A stretch of 9,687 bases of DNA from Opitutia bacterium (lineage in GTDB: Bacteria; Verrucomicrobiota; Verrucomicrobiia; Opitutales; Seribacteraceae): assembly GCA_018695085.1 (NCBI GenBank), contig JABHOU010000447.1, forward strand, positions 1-9,687, given 5' to 3'. How positions within the stretch are numbered: the stretch's first letter is position 1; each line of letters begins with the position of its first letter. The position numbers and the translations under genes are program-made. Of the stretch, positions 1 to 7,323 are shown piece by piece. A model generated the notes under the pieces. That model ran no database searches, was not told the origin of the DNA, and saw only the letters and a program-made list of their open reading frames with translations.

Positions 1-445
1 CAATCCGGCGCAAAGTTCTCCCAATAAAACCCTCTGACGAAACTACCCCGAGATCGAACAAGACGGCTGGATAACGATCACGAACATCGAAGACATAGGG
101 AATCCCAGATCGCTTCGCTGCTCTAGCACAAAGGGAAGCCATAAAGAAGGGGGGTGACGTGATCACGATCAAGTCCAGTTTCGGACTTAATCCGTCGAGC
201 AAACGACCTAGATCACATCCAAGTCTTATCTCCTGCAAGAATCGCCGTGCCAAACCTGCTCGATTGGAAGGTGTCTGGAACCGGGAATTGATCAAAGCGA
301 GATTTCCTCTTCCTTTCCCGTCCTGCGAAGTCAGAATACAGGCATCGTGTCCTCGTTGCAACAAGACGTCCGACCAGGGCCCCGTTCGGGATGCCGCGGC
401 AGCCGTTATGGGCTCGAACTCAGATGTGACAATCCCTACCTTCAC
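1..445 (-). CDS. GT4-type glycosyltransferase, N-terminal part (cut by window edge)
   Basis: This frame stays open for 148 codons from a GTG at 443-445 to the left edge, so only the N-terminal Rossmann domain of a GT-B glycosyltransferase is visible. It begins VKVGIVTSEFEPITAAAASR, a normal first beta strand and acceptor loop for WbuB/WcaI-like GT4 enzymes. Around residues 92-125 it has ITSPPFFMA, then GIPYVFDVRDRYP, then DLGVV, close to the conserved DVRDLWPE-LG region of that group. The donor-binding C-terminal domain lies outside the window. The GTG follows the WecB stop directly (TGA then GTG), implying translational coupling; I see no good Shine-Dalgarno. The frame is intact throughout. 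Inferred role: cytoplasmic transfer of a sugar, perhaps the one made by the neighbouring 2-epimerase, onto the lipid-linked repeat unit. Donor and acceptor cannot be read from sequence. Confidence 0.85.
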   Translation of the reverse strand, partial: MKVGIVTSEFEPITAAAASRTGPWSDVLLQRGHDACILTSQDGKGRGNLALINSRFQTPSNRAGLARRFLQEIRLGCDLGRLLDGLSPKLDLIVITSPPFFMASLCARAAKRSGIPYVFDVRDRYPAVLFDLGVVSSEGFIGRTLRRI

Positions 446-1531
446 TCACCGATGGTCAATGATTGCTTGGGCAATCGTTTCGGAGGAATGACCATCGCCG
501 TATAAAGGAAGGTCCCAAGCAGGGTCGGAATGAAGGGCCTCTTGGGCTTTCTCGGAGATGGAATCGACTCCGGGACAAGCAAGGCGATTGTGCCCCCCGG
601 GAAGAAGCTCCGTCCATTCAGTCTCCGTGCGAATGGTGACGCAAGGGGTACGCTGAAAGAATGCCTCCTTCTGCATGCCACCGGAATCGGTTAAGATGAG
701 AGCGGCTTCAGCTTCGAGTCGAAGCATGTCTAGAAAACCAACGGGATCGACGAAACGAATGGTTGGAGGAACGGTTTCCCTCAAGCCAAATTCAGTCAGT
801 CGCCCGTTGGTGCGCGGATGAAGGGGCAGAATGATCGGAAGTGACTCCGAAACCTCGCCAAGCCCCCGTAAAATGGCAGCCAAACAATCTCGGTCATCCA
901 CGTTTTCCGCACGGTGCAGGGTGCACAGCGCGAAACCTCCCGACCCTAGACCGAGTACCTCGAGGATCTTGCTCTTTTCGCGGGCAAGGTCGCCAAAAGT
1001 TCTCGCGGCATCGAGCATAACGTCTCCCGTGCGGATCACCCGATCGCCAGCAATTCCCTCCGCCGCCAATCTTCGGGCAGCTTCGTCGGTGGGAGCGAAA
1101 AGAAGGTCGCAAGCGTGATCGGTCAAAATACGGTTGATCTCCTCGGGCATATTGCGGTTGTCGGAACGCAGACCCGCCTCGACGTGAGCGCAGGGCAGGT
1201 TCAACTTGGCTGCGGCGAGAGCCCCGGCAAGGGTGGAATTGGTATCGCCGTAAACCAAGGCCCAGTCGGGTCTTTCACCTTGGAGGACGTTTTCGATTTC
1301 CGTCAACATGGCACCGGTCATGGCACCGTGTCCACCACCGGAAATAGCGAGGTTCGCATCAGGCTCTGGAATACCCATTTCCTCGAAGAAAACACGGGAC
1401 ATGTTGTCGTCGAAATGCTGCCCGGTATGGAGCAGGAACTCCTCCGCCCCCTGCCCTTCCCGCAAAGCACGCGACACAACGGCCGCCTTAACGAATTGGG
1501 GACGAGCCCCTATGACGCTCACTACCTTCAT
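446..1531 (-). CDS. wecB: UDP-N-acetylglucosamine 2-epimerase, non-hydrolysing (WecB family)
   Basis: A complete 361-residue protein of normal length for the bacterial non-hydrolysing family, which interconverts UDP-GlcNAc and UDP-ManNAc in the cytoplasm. Family signatures appear in order: GARPQFVKAA (8-17), HTGQHFDDNMS (35-45), YGDTNSTLAG (94-103), AHVEAGLRS (115-123), MPEEINR (128-134), TLHRAEN (204-210), PLHPRT (236-241), TDSGGMQKEA (281-290) and TETEWTELL (302-310). By homology with E. coli WecB the catalytic acidic and His residues correspond to Asp96, Glu118, Glu130 or Glu131, and His206; all are present. The ATG at 1529-1531 gives the canonical MKVVSVIGARPQ start, 7 nt after the preceding glycosyltransferase stop. 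No strong Shine-Dalgarno is visible. Because a WbuB-like glycosyltransferase follows directly, an FnlC-type role (2-epimerisation of a 6-deoxy amino sugar in L-FucNAc synthesis) is an alternative; no FnlA/FnlB genes are seen, so plain WecB is preferred. Confidence 0.93.
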   Translation of the reverse strand: MKVVSVIGARPQFVKAAVVSRALREGQGAEEFLLHTGQHFDDNMSRVFFEEMGIPEPDANLAISGGGHGAMTGAMLTEIENVLQGERPDWALVYGDTNSTLAGALAAAKLNLPCAHVEAGLRSDNRNMPEEINRILTDHACDLLFAPTDEAARRLAAEGIAGDRVIRTGDVMLDAARTFGDLAREKSKILEVLGLGSGGFALCTLHRAENVDDRDCLAAILRGLGEVSESLPIILPLHPRTNGRLTEFGLRETVPPTIRFVDPVGFLDMLRLEAEAALILTDSGGMQKEAFFQRTPCVTIRTETEWTELLPGGHNRLACPGVDSISEKAQEALHSDPAWDLPLYGDGHSSETIAQAIIDHR

Positions 1532-1538
1532 TTCTTTA

Positions 1539-2702
1539 TCAGGCTACCTTGAGGAGGGATTGGTAAAGTTCGATCAGTTTCTTTTCTTGTTTTTCCCAGC
1601 AATGTTCCTCAGCCAAACGACGAGCATTCCCGCCCAAGACCGCCAAGTCCTTGCTGAAAAGGGAATCCAAAGCCGCTCGTATACCGGCGGCGCTCAGGTG
1701 CTCGCAGACCACGCCGCAATCGTATCTCTCCACCATGCGCCGCATCTCGCGCAGGTCACTCACAACCATCGGCAAGCTCGTCATGGCATACTCGAAAAGT
1801 TTGTTCGGCAACGAATACCGGTGGCTCAAACACATATCCTCAGTGAAACAGACGCCAATATCCGCGGATGCCGTCAATTCCAGCAATTCCCGTTGCGGAA
1901 CGGCTGGATGAAAGTAAACGTTGGGCCGCTCCTCGGCAGCCCGAACCACAAGCCTCTCCAATTTCCTTCCCGCCTCGTGCAGCGCACCGAAACCCAGAAA
2001 GACCAAAGCGCAATTCTCGGGGGCCGTCTCGCCCTCGAAAGCCTCCAGAAGTTCGGGTAGTCCGCGGCCTGGCGAAAAGCCCCCTTGGAGCAGAACGATC
2101 CTCACGCCGTCATCGATGCCCAACGACCGCCGCAACGCAACCGTCTCACGCACCTCGCGCAATGGGGGGCAATTCAGGACAACCTTCGGAAGGTCCATCC
2201 CATAAGCGTCGCGATACCAGTCGGCAATCGAGGGACTCACCGTGACACAGGCATCCACCCTGCGGGCCAACCATCTTTCCAGCCAGCGCGAGACAAGCTT
2301 CCTGAACCCTCGGACAGCATGTTTTTCGGTTTCCAGCTCATGAGCGTCATACACCACCTTCAACCGCCCTCTCGTCAACCATTTGGCGAGAACGGCAAAA
2401 AAAAGGGGTTCCAAATCGTTGCAGTGGATAACGTCGAACTCAGTCCTTTGACGCAACAAACTCAGGCAAGTCCGAAAAGCTGAACGCACCCGCCTTCCAC
2501 GACTCACGGGCCTCGAAGCGGAAGATGGACGAAAGACGCGGTAACCATCTCTTTCTTCCGCAGCCGGCAAACCCTCTCCCTCGGTGGCGAAAACAGTGAC
2601 CGAGCCGCCCGCAGCGGCCAAGCTGCGAGAAATTTTTCCCACACGGGCATCGTTGCGGAACTCGTTGAACACGACATTGGCGACGGAAGCCTTCACCTTC
2701 AA
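1539..2702 (-). CDS. GT4 family glycosyltransferase (full length)
   Basis: A GT-B fold glycosyltransferase of up to 387 residues, a normal length for GT4. N-terminal domain: FNEFRNDARVGK (12-23), HCNDLEPL (93-100), YDAHELETEK (118-127) and TVSPSIADWY (154-163). C-terminal donor-binding domain: LLQGGFSPGRGLPELLEAF (204-222), then LPNKLFEYAMTSLPMVVSD (298-316), the usual nucleotide-sugar site of this group. The longest frame starts at TTG 2700-2702; GTG at 2694-2696 is an equally good start, with a GAG about 6 nt upstream, and would give MKASVANVVFNEF. The gene ends 7 nt before wecB. Codon use is strongly GC-rich (41 of 60 bases G or C at 2101-2160). It is a clear homologue of the truncated gene just upstream (about 60% identity over 125 residues aligned by hand). 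Presumed to act on the lipid-linked repeat unit at the inner membrane; specificity unknown. Confidence 0.9.
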   Translation of the reverse strand: MKVKASVANVVFNEFRNDARVGKISRSLAAAGGSVTVFATEGEGLPAAEERDGYRVFRPSSASRPVSRGRRVRSAFRTCLSLLRQRTEFDVIHCNDLEPLFFAVLAKWLTRGRLKVVYDAHELETEKHAVRGFRKLVSRWLERWLARRVDACVTVSPSIADWYRDAYGMDLPKVVLNCPPLREVRETVALRRSLGIDDGVRIVLLQGGFSPGRGLPELLEAFEGETAPENCALVFLGFGALHEAGRKLERLVVRAAEERPNVYFHPAVPQRELLELTASADIGVCFTEDMCLSHRYSLPNKLFEYAMTSLPMVVSDLREMRRMVERYDCGVVCEHLSAAGIRAALDSLFSKDLAVLGGNARRLAEEHCWEKQEKKLIELYQSLLKVA

Positions 2703-2785
2703 CTCGGTCGGCCGATCGATCGGGAACCGCCGTCGTCCTTTCTTGGAAGATTCACGGCAAGTAAGGTTTTCGAAAAATCATCCGG
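2703..2785 (-). other. 83-nt gap between truncated and full-length GT4 homologues
   Basis: No gene fits here. Reading on in frame past the TAG of the truncated copy gives 28 more codons before TGA, including LLAVNLPRK, which weakly recalls VVLNCPPLRE in the full-length homologue at the equivalent place. A 12-bp palindrome, CCGATCGATCGG, lies at 2712-2723. This interval also marks the change from moderate-GC sequence on the right to GC-rich sequence on the left. Confidence 0.4.
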
Positions 2786-3343
2786 CTACGCGGCGCAAGG
2801 CCCCTCGGCAAAATTCGTCTTCTTATTCTTCGCCGCAAACGCCTGTTCGTAATCCTTTTTAGCGTACCACTCAGCAATCCGCCCGCCCACTGTGATAAGC
2901 TCATCCACGAACGGCATCAAGACTCGTTCCAAAACCTTGGACACAATTTTCCGCAATCCACGAGCAGTCAGTTTTTCCGTCTCTAGTTCGTGTGCGTCGT
3001 AAAACAACCTCATGCGTCCGACTCGTAAAACTTTTCCAATAACGGCTAATGGCAAAGGTTCCAAATCATGACAATGCACAAAATCGAACCCTTTCACTAA
3101 TGTCAAAAAGCGCCAACACATCGCAAAGAGAGAGGGTAACCTGCGACCATCCCCGCAACGAAACACTTCGTACCCGTCTCGAATTTCTTTCGCGGGTAAC
3201 CCCTCACCACCAAAGGCAAAGACACTGACCGAGTATCCAAAAGCGGCCAAACTGCTACAAGTTTTTTCCACGCGAGAATCGTTCCTGAAATCGTTAAAAA
3301 CAAGATGTGCAACCGCTTTCTGATCCTCTTTTCTACCTGTCAC
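2786..3343 (-). pseudogene. Truncated GT4 glycosyltransferase, N-terminal domain only
   Basis: From a GTG at 3341-3343, one base after the asnB stop, a 185-residue frame encodes only the N-terminal half of a GT-B glycosyltransferase. It carries HLVFNDFRNDSRVEK, HCHDLEPLPLAV, YDAHELETEK and LITVGGRIAEWY, which align almost without gaps to the next gene, where the same motifs read NVVFNEFRNDARVGK, HCNDLEPL, YDAHELETEK and VTVSPSIADWY. Homology stops after WYAKKDY; a short unrelated tail ends at a TAG (2786-2788). The whole donor-binding domain is missing, so independent transferase activity is unlikely. An in-frame ATG at 3425-3427 would add 28 residues, but these overlap asnB in another frame and match nothing in the family. 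It could instead be a functional half-protein, as in split GT-B pairs such as PssD/PssE or Alg13/Alg14, but those pairs supply the missing half separately and none is seen here. Decayed remnant is preferred. Confidence 0.72.
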
Positions 3344-3344
3344 T

Positions 3345-5300
3345 TCAATCCAGTGAAACTGAAAAGCGATCCAACCATTCACTGAAACACAGAGCTCGCC
3401 AGTAACGAGAGTCAAAGGCGGCGCCATCTTTAACCATGCGTTCAGCCTCAGCTTTCAACCCTAGCCCAAACAAACCCGCTCCGAGTTCAACGGTTTTGTC
3501 GATCTTCGAGAGAAACCAATCTGAACGCTTGCGCACGAACCACTCGGTATCCGAGGCAGCAAAACCTATTTTGTCATGCCGAGCCACCACCTTTTCCGGC
3601 AAAACGCACTGCATCGCATCGCGCAACACCCGCTTTGTCGTACCCTGCGAAACTTTCACCTCGTCTGGTAAACCCATAGCGAATTCGACAAGTCGATAGT
3701 CCAAAAAAGGAACCCTCCCTTCCACCGACCACCCCATCGAATTCCTGTCTTCCCAATGCAACAATTTTGGCAAGCTCGTAAAAGCGACTTGGGCATAGTT
3801 CAATTCACCCACGCTTCTTGCCCGACCTCCATACTCGGCTGGAACATTACTGCCCCTGACACCGAGTTTGTCAAGATTCAGCCAACTCGGACCAACATGA
3901 TTTTTCCCAAAAAACGAACGTGCCCTTTGACGGAGGACATCTGGCATCAAATAGTCTCCGACTTCCATTGAAGTTCTTCTTAATGAAACTCCCGCTTTTC
4001 GCAGGTGCATTATTTCACATATGGCCTCCACAAACCTGCCTTTGCTAATCAAGCCGGCGAGTGTGCAGGAACGATAAAAAACATAACCGCCAAACAACTC
4101 GTCAGCCCCCTGACCATCCAAAACAACCTTCACTCCCGCAGCGTTTGCCAAAGAAAAAACCAAGTTCTGAATAAAAATACTGGCAGAGCCAAAAGGCTCG
4201 TCTTGAATATAAATCAAATCTCCCAATTCATCGGCCAACTGGTCGAAACTAGGCATTATGAAGGAAGGATTAATTTTTTTTCCCTTCAAAACCATCTCCA
4301 TCCAGCTAATCTCATCCAGACTAGGGTCTTCAGCACGAGCGGAAAATGTCCGCTGACCGGAACAACCGCCATCCTTTTGCATTAGTTCATCAATCAAGCA
4401 CACAATAGCAGAGGAATCAATGCCCCCGGACAAGCAGGAACCTACCTCCACATCAGCTCGCAGGCGAAGACGAACGGAATCGCGCATCAGTTCCCGTAAA
4501 GTATTAGCAGCCTCGTCGAGACTTGAATCCGAACGCACGCCCGTCTCCAAATGATACCATTTCACGCTTGTTAGGACGATTTTTTCACCCGCCAAAACAT
4601 TGCCAACGTCAATCTCAAGTCTCTCTCCAGGAGCAAGTTGACTCACTCCCTTGAAAAAAGTGCTTGTTCCATGGTCCTGCATGCCCCAGGCAAGAAAATC
4701 ATAAGCCGCTTGAGAATCTACTTTGGGATTCCACCCAGGAATTTTTTCAAATTGCTTTATTTCAGAAGCAAAAAAAACAGACGAACCACCTGTTCCCCTG
4801 TAGAAATAAAGAGGTTTAATCCCAAACCTATCTCTAACCGCATGCATCACTTTCAACCTTTGATCATAAATGACGAATGCGAACATTCCATTGAACCGAT
4901 CTAGGCAGGCATGACCCCATTTCTCCCAGCAAGCGAGAACGGTCTCTGTATCAGTTCCTGAATGGAAAGACACACCCTCGCTTTCCAATTCGACTCGCAA
5001 TTCAGGGTGATTGTAAATCTCTCCATTAAAGATAATCCACAAGTCTCCAGAAGCCGAACACATAGGTTGAAGACCGGCATCGGACAAGTCCACTATTGAA
5101 AGACGCCGATGCCCCAAGGCCAAGCGCATGAATTTAGAGGCAACTTGGTCTTTGCTACAGAGCTTCAAGGATTCGTCTAAGTCGGACAATCCGGCATAAC
5201 CTTCACCGTCAGGTCCCCGGTGCGTTACGGCATTGGTCATCTGCAGAAGGACCGCTGAAGAAATAGATTCGTTAGATAGCCAAGCGGCTATTCCACACAT
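3345..5300 (-). CDS. asnB: Asparagine-synthase-like glutamine amidotransferase (AsnB family)
   Basis: A complete 651-residue protein in the AsnB size range. The N-terminal class II glutaminase domain starts MCGIAAWLS, so Cys2 becomes the N-terminal nucleophile after Met removal; HRGPDGEG (27-34), GHRRLSIVDL (63-72), NGEIYNH (92-98) and GTDTETVL (115-122) complete the glutamine site. The C-terminal synthetase domain has the ATP PP-loop SGGIDSS (291-297), DGQGADELFGGY (395-406), LLHWEDRNSM (513-522) and EGRVPFLDYR (527-536). Known chemistry: glutamine-derived ammonia attacks an adenylated carboxylate. In glycan loci such paralogues (for example WbpS-type proteins) are thought to amidate uronic acids, which I infer here from context; true asparagine synthesis cannot be excluded. 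The ATG at 5298-5300 is supported by a GAGAGG 9 nt upstream and lies inside the end of the preceding glycosyltransferase gene (13-nt overlap). Confidence 0.92.
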   Translation of the reverse strand: MCGIAAWLSNESISSAVLLQMTNAVTHRGPDGEGYAGLSDLDESLKLCSKDQVASKFMRLALGHRRLSIVDLSDAGLQPMCSASGDLWIIFNGEIYNHPELRVELESEGVSFHSGTDTETVLACWEKWGHACLDRFNGMFAFVIYDQRLKVMHAVRDRFGIKPLYFYRGTGGSSVFFASEIKQFEKIPGWNPKVDSQAAYDFLAWGMQDHGTSTFFKGVSQLAPGERLEIDVGNVLAGEKIVLTSVKWYHLETGVRSDSSLDEAANTLRELMRDSVRLRLRADVEVGSCLSGGIDSSAIVCLIDELMQKDGGCSGQRTFSARAEDPSLDEISWMEMVLKGKKINPSFIMPSFDQLADELGDLIYIQDEPFGSASIFIQNLVFSLANAAGVKVVLDGQGADELFGGYVFYRSCTLAGLISKGRFVEAICEIMHLRKAGVSLRRTSMEVGDYLMPDVLRQRARSFFGKNHVGPSWLNLDKLGVRGSNVPAEYGGRARSVGELNYAQVAFTSLPKLLHWEDRNSMGWSVEGRVPFLDYRLVEFAMGLPDEVKVSQGTTKRVLRDAMQCVLPEKVVARHDKIGFAASDTEWFVRKRSDWFLSKIDKTVELGAGLFGLGLKAEAERMVKDGAAFDSRYWRALCFSEWLDRFSVSLD

Positions 5301-6448
5301 AGAGTTTTTCCTCTCTTTTTCAAAGCATTTGCATAATCGACCTTTATTTTCGAAACTATTCTCAAAGGGTCATGCCATTTTTCTACGAAAGCTCTGCTAG
5401 CTTTCGCCAAACTCAAAAGTTCTTCCCTTGGCATTCCAAGAACTTTTTTGAGAACTTCTTTAATATTATCAGGAGTTACTCGAATGAAAGGCAGTTCCTC
5501 TCTCATCTCGGAGGGAATGAAATGAAGGTCTTCTTCCCGAATGTAGACCAAAACGGGCTTACCCAAGGCCATGACTTCCACAGCCAAACCACCATACCAT
5601 CCCGCAAACAACTGATCAACCAAGACGTCAATGTCACTATATTTCAAAAGGGCTTCTTCATGACTAACGCCTTCGACTAAAATCAATTCAAACTCAAATC
5701 CCTCTTTTTGCAAAGACTCCAAGGCTTTGAGAATCAAATTAGTGCCTTTTGCCTTTCGATGACTAGGCGCATGACCGATCCTCAAAGGACGCGTTGAATC
5801 CTGAGTATAAAGAGGTAACCATTTCGATAGGTCTAGATGGCAATATGGAATAAACTTTGAGCCTTTTGGCAAAACATGAAGCAAGTCAGGATTAAGAGCA
5901 TAAATACCATCTGCAAACCGAGACATTCTTTCGATGCATTTACGCTTAAACAAATCGGAAGAATTATTATAGTAATGGTTGTCAACTTGTGACGCGATGG
6001 AATATTTGAATTTCTCCAAACTGTATTCACCCTGTCGGGCATCATCACCTTGATAATGAACAAAAATGGGTATGCCCAAGGCCTTTACCAAGCAAAGTTC
6101 CAAATACTGCAACACCCATGTATAAAAAGAATAAATTTGCCTGAAAACCCCTCTAAAGAATCCATTGCCTGGTTTTTTCGGATAAAGTGGAGAGGCAAAA
6201 GAGGTACCGAAGTTATAATGTACGATATGAAACTTCCAGTAGATCGTAAAGATAGCTAAGATTCTATTGATTTCCTTACACAGGAAAGAATCATTCTCCT
6301 TCCAAAGCACTTGATCGACCTCGTATTCGTATACGCTTTGCTTGAGGACGAGAACATGACTCGAGACTCCGAGTCCCTTCAGAACCCTACTGACCCCGGG
6401 AGGGTTCCCCCCCACGGCAGTTGGGCAATGCAAGACTTTGGTTCTCAG
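5288..6448 (-). CDS. GT-B glycosyltransferase (capsule/O-antigen type), probable CTG start
   Basis: A GT-B-like glycosyltransferase. Numbered from the TTG at 6431-6433 it is 381 residues long. It opens HCPTAVGGNPPGVSR (2-16), the glycine-rich first loop of a group that normally begins MK(I/V)LHxPTxVGGNP. HYQGDDARQG (126-135) ends the N-terminal domain, IGHAPSHRKAKGTN (219-232) opens the donor domain, and FAGWYGGLAVEVMALGKP (276-293) is the donor site, with a Glu in the usual place. The homologous MKVLHCP start is interrupted: codons before the TTG read CTG AGA ACC AAA GTC, with no ATG after the upstream TAA. A CTG start at 6446-6448 restores the expected N-terminus (M-R-T-K-V-L-H-C-P), has AAGGA 9 nt upstream, and overlaps the SDR stop as CTGA. 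I annotate it for these reasons; the TTG is the alternative. The gene is AT-rich (24 of 60 G or C at 5881-5940). Donor and acceptor are unknown. Confidence 0.85.
   Translation of the reverse strand: MRTKVLHCPTAVGGNPPGVSRVLKGLGVSSHVLVLKQSVYEYEVDQVLWKENDSFLCKEINRILAIFTIYWKFHIVHYNFGTSFASPLYPKKPGNGFFRGVFRQIYSFYTWVLQYLELCLVKALGIPIFVHYQGDDARQGEYSLEKFKYSIASQVDNHYYNNSSDLFKRKCIERMSRFADGIYALNPDLLHVLPKGSKFIPYCHLDLSKWLPLYTQDSTRPLRIGHAPSHRKAKGTNLILKALESLQKEGFEFELILVEGVSHEEALLKYSDIDVLVDQLFAGWYGGLAVEVMALGKPVLVYIREEDLHFIPSEMREELPFIRVTPDNIKEVLKKVLGMPREELLSLAKASRAFVEKWHDPLRIVSKIKVDYANALKKRGKTLCVE
5310..5315 (-). promoter_or_regulatory. Shine-Dalgarno for the AsnB-like gene
   Basis: GAGAGG on the minus strand, 9 nt before the ATG at 5298-5300. 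It lies within the last codons of the upstream glycosyltransferase and supports the MCGIAAW start, which is also required for an N-terminal catalytic Cys. Confidence 0.6.
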
Positions 6449-7323
6449 GTAATCAGGTCCTTAATGCCTTGGCGGAAAGGGATCTTTGGAACATGAAGCT
6501 TACTTTTCATAGCCGACACGTCCCCGATCAAATCATTCGGTTCCGCATCCGAACGTAGATAGCTTGCGGGAACGCCCAGGCATTCGCTCATTGTTTCGCA
6601 AATCTCAAAAAGAGACATTTCTTCAGTACCTGCGATATTGAAGGTTTGATTTCCATCTACCCCCAACGATGCAGTCAATGCCTTGGACGCATCGGCAACG
6701 TGAATTGGATTGATGCGAATGCCATTTCGGTCCTCTAGCTTTACGGGGTCACCCGATCGTATCCCATCAATTAATCTCGGTAAAAGCATCGATCTCCTTT
6801 GCCCTTTCCCGTAGATGAAGAAGAACCTCAAAATGGTGACCTGCATGAGCGAAGAATACTGTTGCACCAACAGTTCGCTTGAATACTTGCTGCTCAAGTA
6901 GTATCCGAGCTTACCACAGTCAACCACGGGGGCATTTTCCTTGAATGCCTGATGTCCATAACCGTAAACGCCTCCCGAGGAAGCATAAACGAAATGCCGT
7001 GCTCCTGCACGATAAGCATAATCAAGCAATCGGGCGGTAGACTCGACGTTGACGCGAAAAATATTCGTTGCCTTGCTGGGGAATTCGCGAAAATGCTCGG
7101 ATTGAGCGAGATGAATGACCGCATCAATTTTGCTTGGCAGAGAATCGGCCTTCCAGTCTTCCGAGAAATCAAGTTGATGACAAACAGTATTAGAGCGCTC
7201 AGGGGCTGCACCCTTCCCTCTCATCAACAAGTGCAGTTCTGAAGAATCGCGAAGAAGATTGGAAACCTCTCGCCCCAGCAAGCCAGTCCCTCCGGTCAGC
7301 AGGATTTTAGAAGATCCATTCAT
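6445..7323 (-). CDS. Extended SDR: NAD-dependent sugar-nucleotide epimerase/reductase
   Basis: A 292-residue extended short-chain dehydrogenase/reductase acting on a nucleotide sugar. The ATG at 7321-7323 gives MNGSSKILLTGGTGLLGR, placing the NAD(P)-binding TGGTGLLG at residues 10-17. A further upstream in-frame start at 7401 would add 26 residues lying inside the previous gene with no family resemblance. The core signatures are HLAQSEHF (inner sheet, about 71-78), YASSGGVYGYG (catalytic Ser region, about 113-123), YLSSK (YxxxK, Tyr142 and Lys146), LRFFFIYG (about 165-172) and INPIHVADAS (about 204-213). At 292 residues it is shorter than GalE (about 338), nearer to 4-keto-sugar reductases or small epimerases. 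It overlaps the preceding gene by 17 nt and the following glycosyltransferase by 3 nt if the CTG start is right. Substrate and product cannot be read from sequence; supply of a precursor for this glycan is inferred. Confidence 0.88.
   Translation of the reverse strand: MNGSSKILLTGGTGLLGREVSNLLRDSSELHLLMRGKGAAPERSNTVCHQLDFSEDWKADSLPSKIDAVIHLAQSEHFREFPSKATNIFRVNVESTARLLDYAYRAGARHFVYASSGGVYGYGHQAFKENAPVVDCGKLGYYLSSKYSSELLVQQYSSLMQVTILRFFFIYGKGQRRSMLLPRLIDGIRSGDPVKLEDRNGIRINPIHVADASKALTASLGVDGNQTFNIAGTEEMSLFEICETMSECLGVPASYLRSDAEPNDLIGDVSAMKSKLHVPKIPFRQGIKDLIT
6458..6462 (-). promoter_or_regulatory. Shine-Dalgarno deciding a CTG start
   Basis: AAGGA on the minus strand, 9 nt upstream of the CTG at 6446-6448 but 24 nt from the next possible start (TTG 6431-6433). 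It lies within the final codons of the SDR gene, as expected for a coupled overlap, and is the main reason for preferring CTG as the initiation codon of the downstream glycosyltransferase. Confidence 0.45.

Noticed and set aside
250..445. Apparent frameshift in the left-edge glycosyltransferase
   Set aside because: A first reading miscounted a run of G residues; recounting the bases gives a single open frame from the GTG at 445 to the window edge.
2712..2723. 12-bp perfect palindrome CCGATCGATCGG 10-21 nt upstream of a glycosyltransferase start
   Set aside because: Built from repeated GATC/CGAT units in GC-rich sequence, single copy, no loop for an RNA hairpin and no nearby promoter. Chance is sufficient.
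3344..3427. 28-residue N-terminal extension of the truncated glycosyltransferase from an ATG at 3425-3427
   Set aside because: It lies wholly inside the AsnB-like gene in another frame and has no family resemblance; the GTG at 3343 fits the homology and the operon layout.
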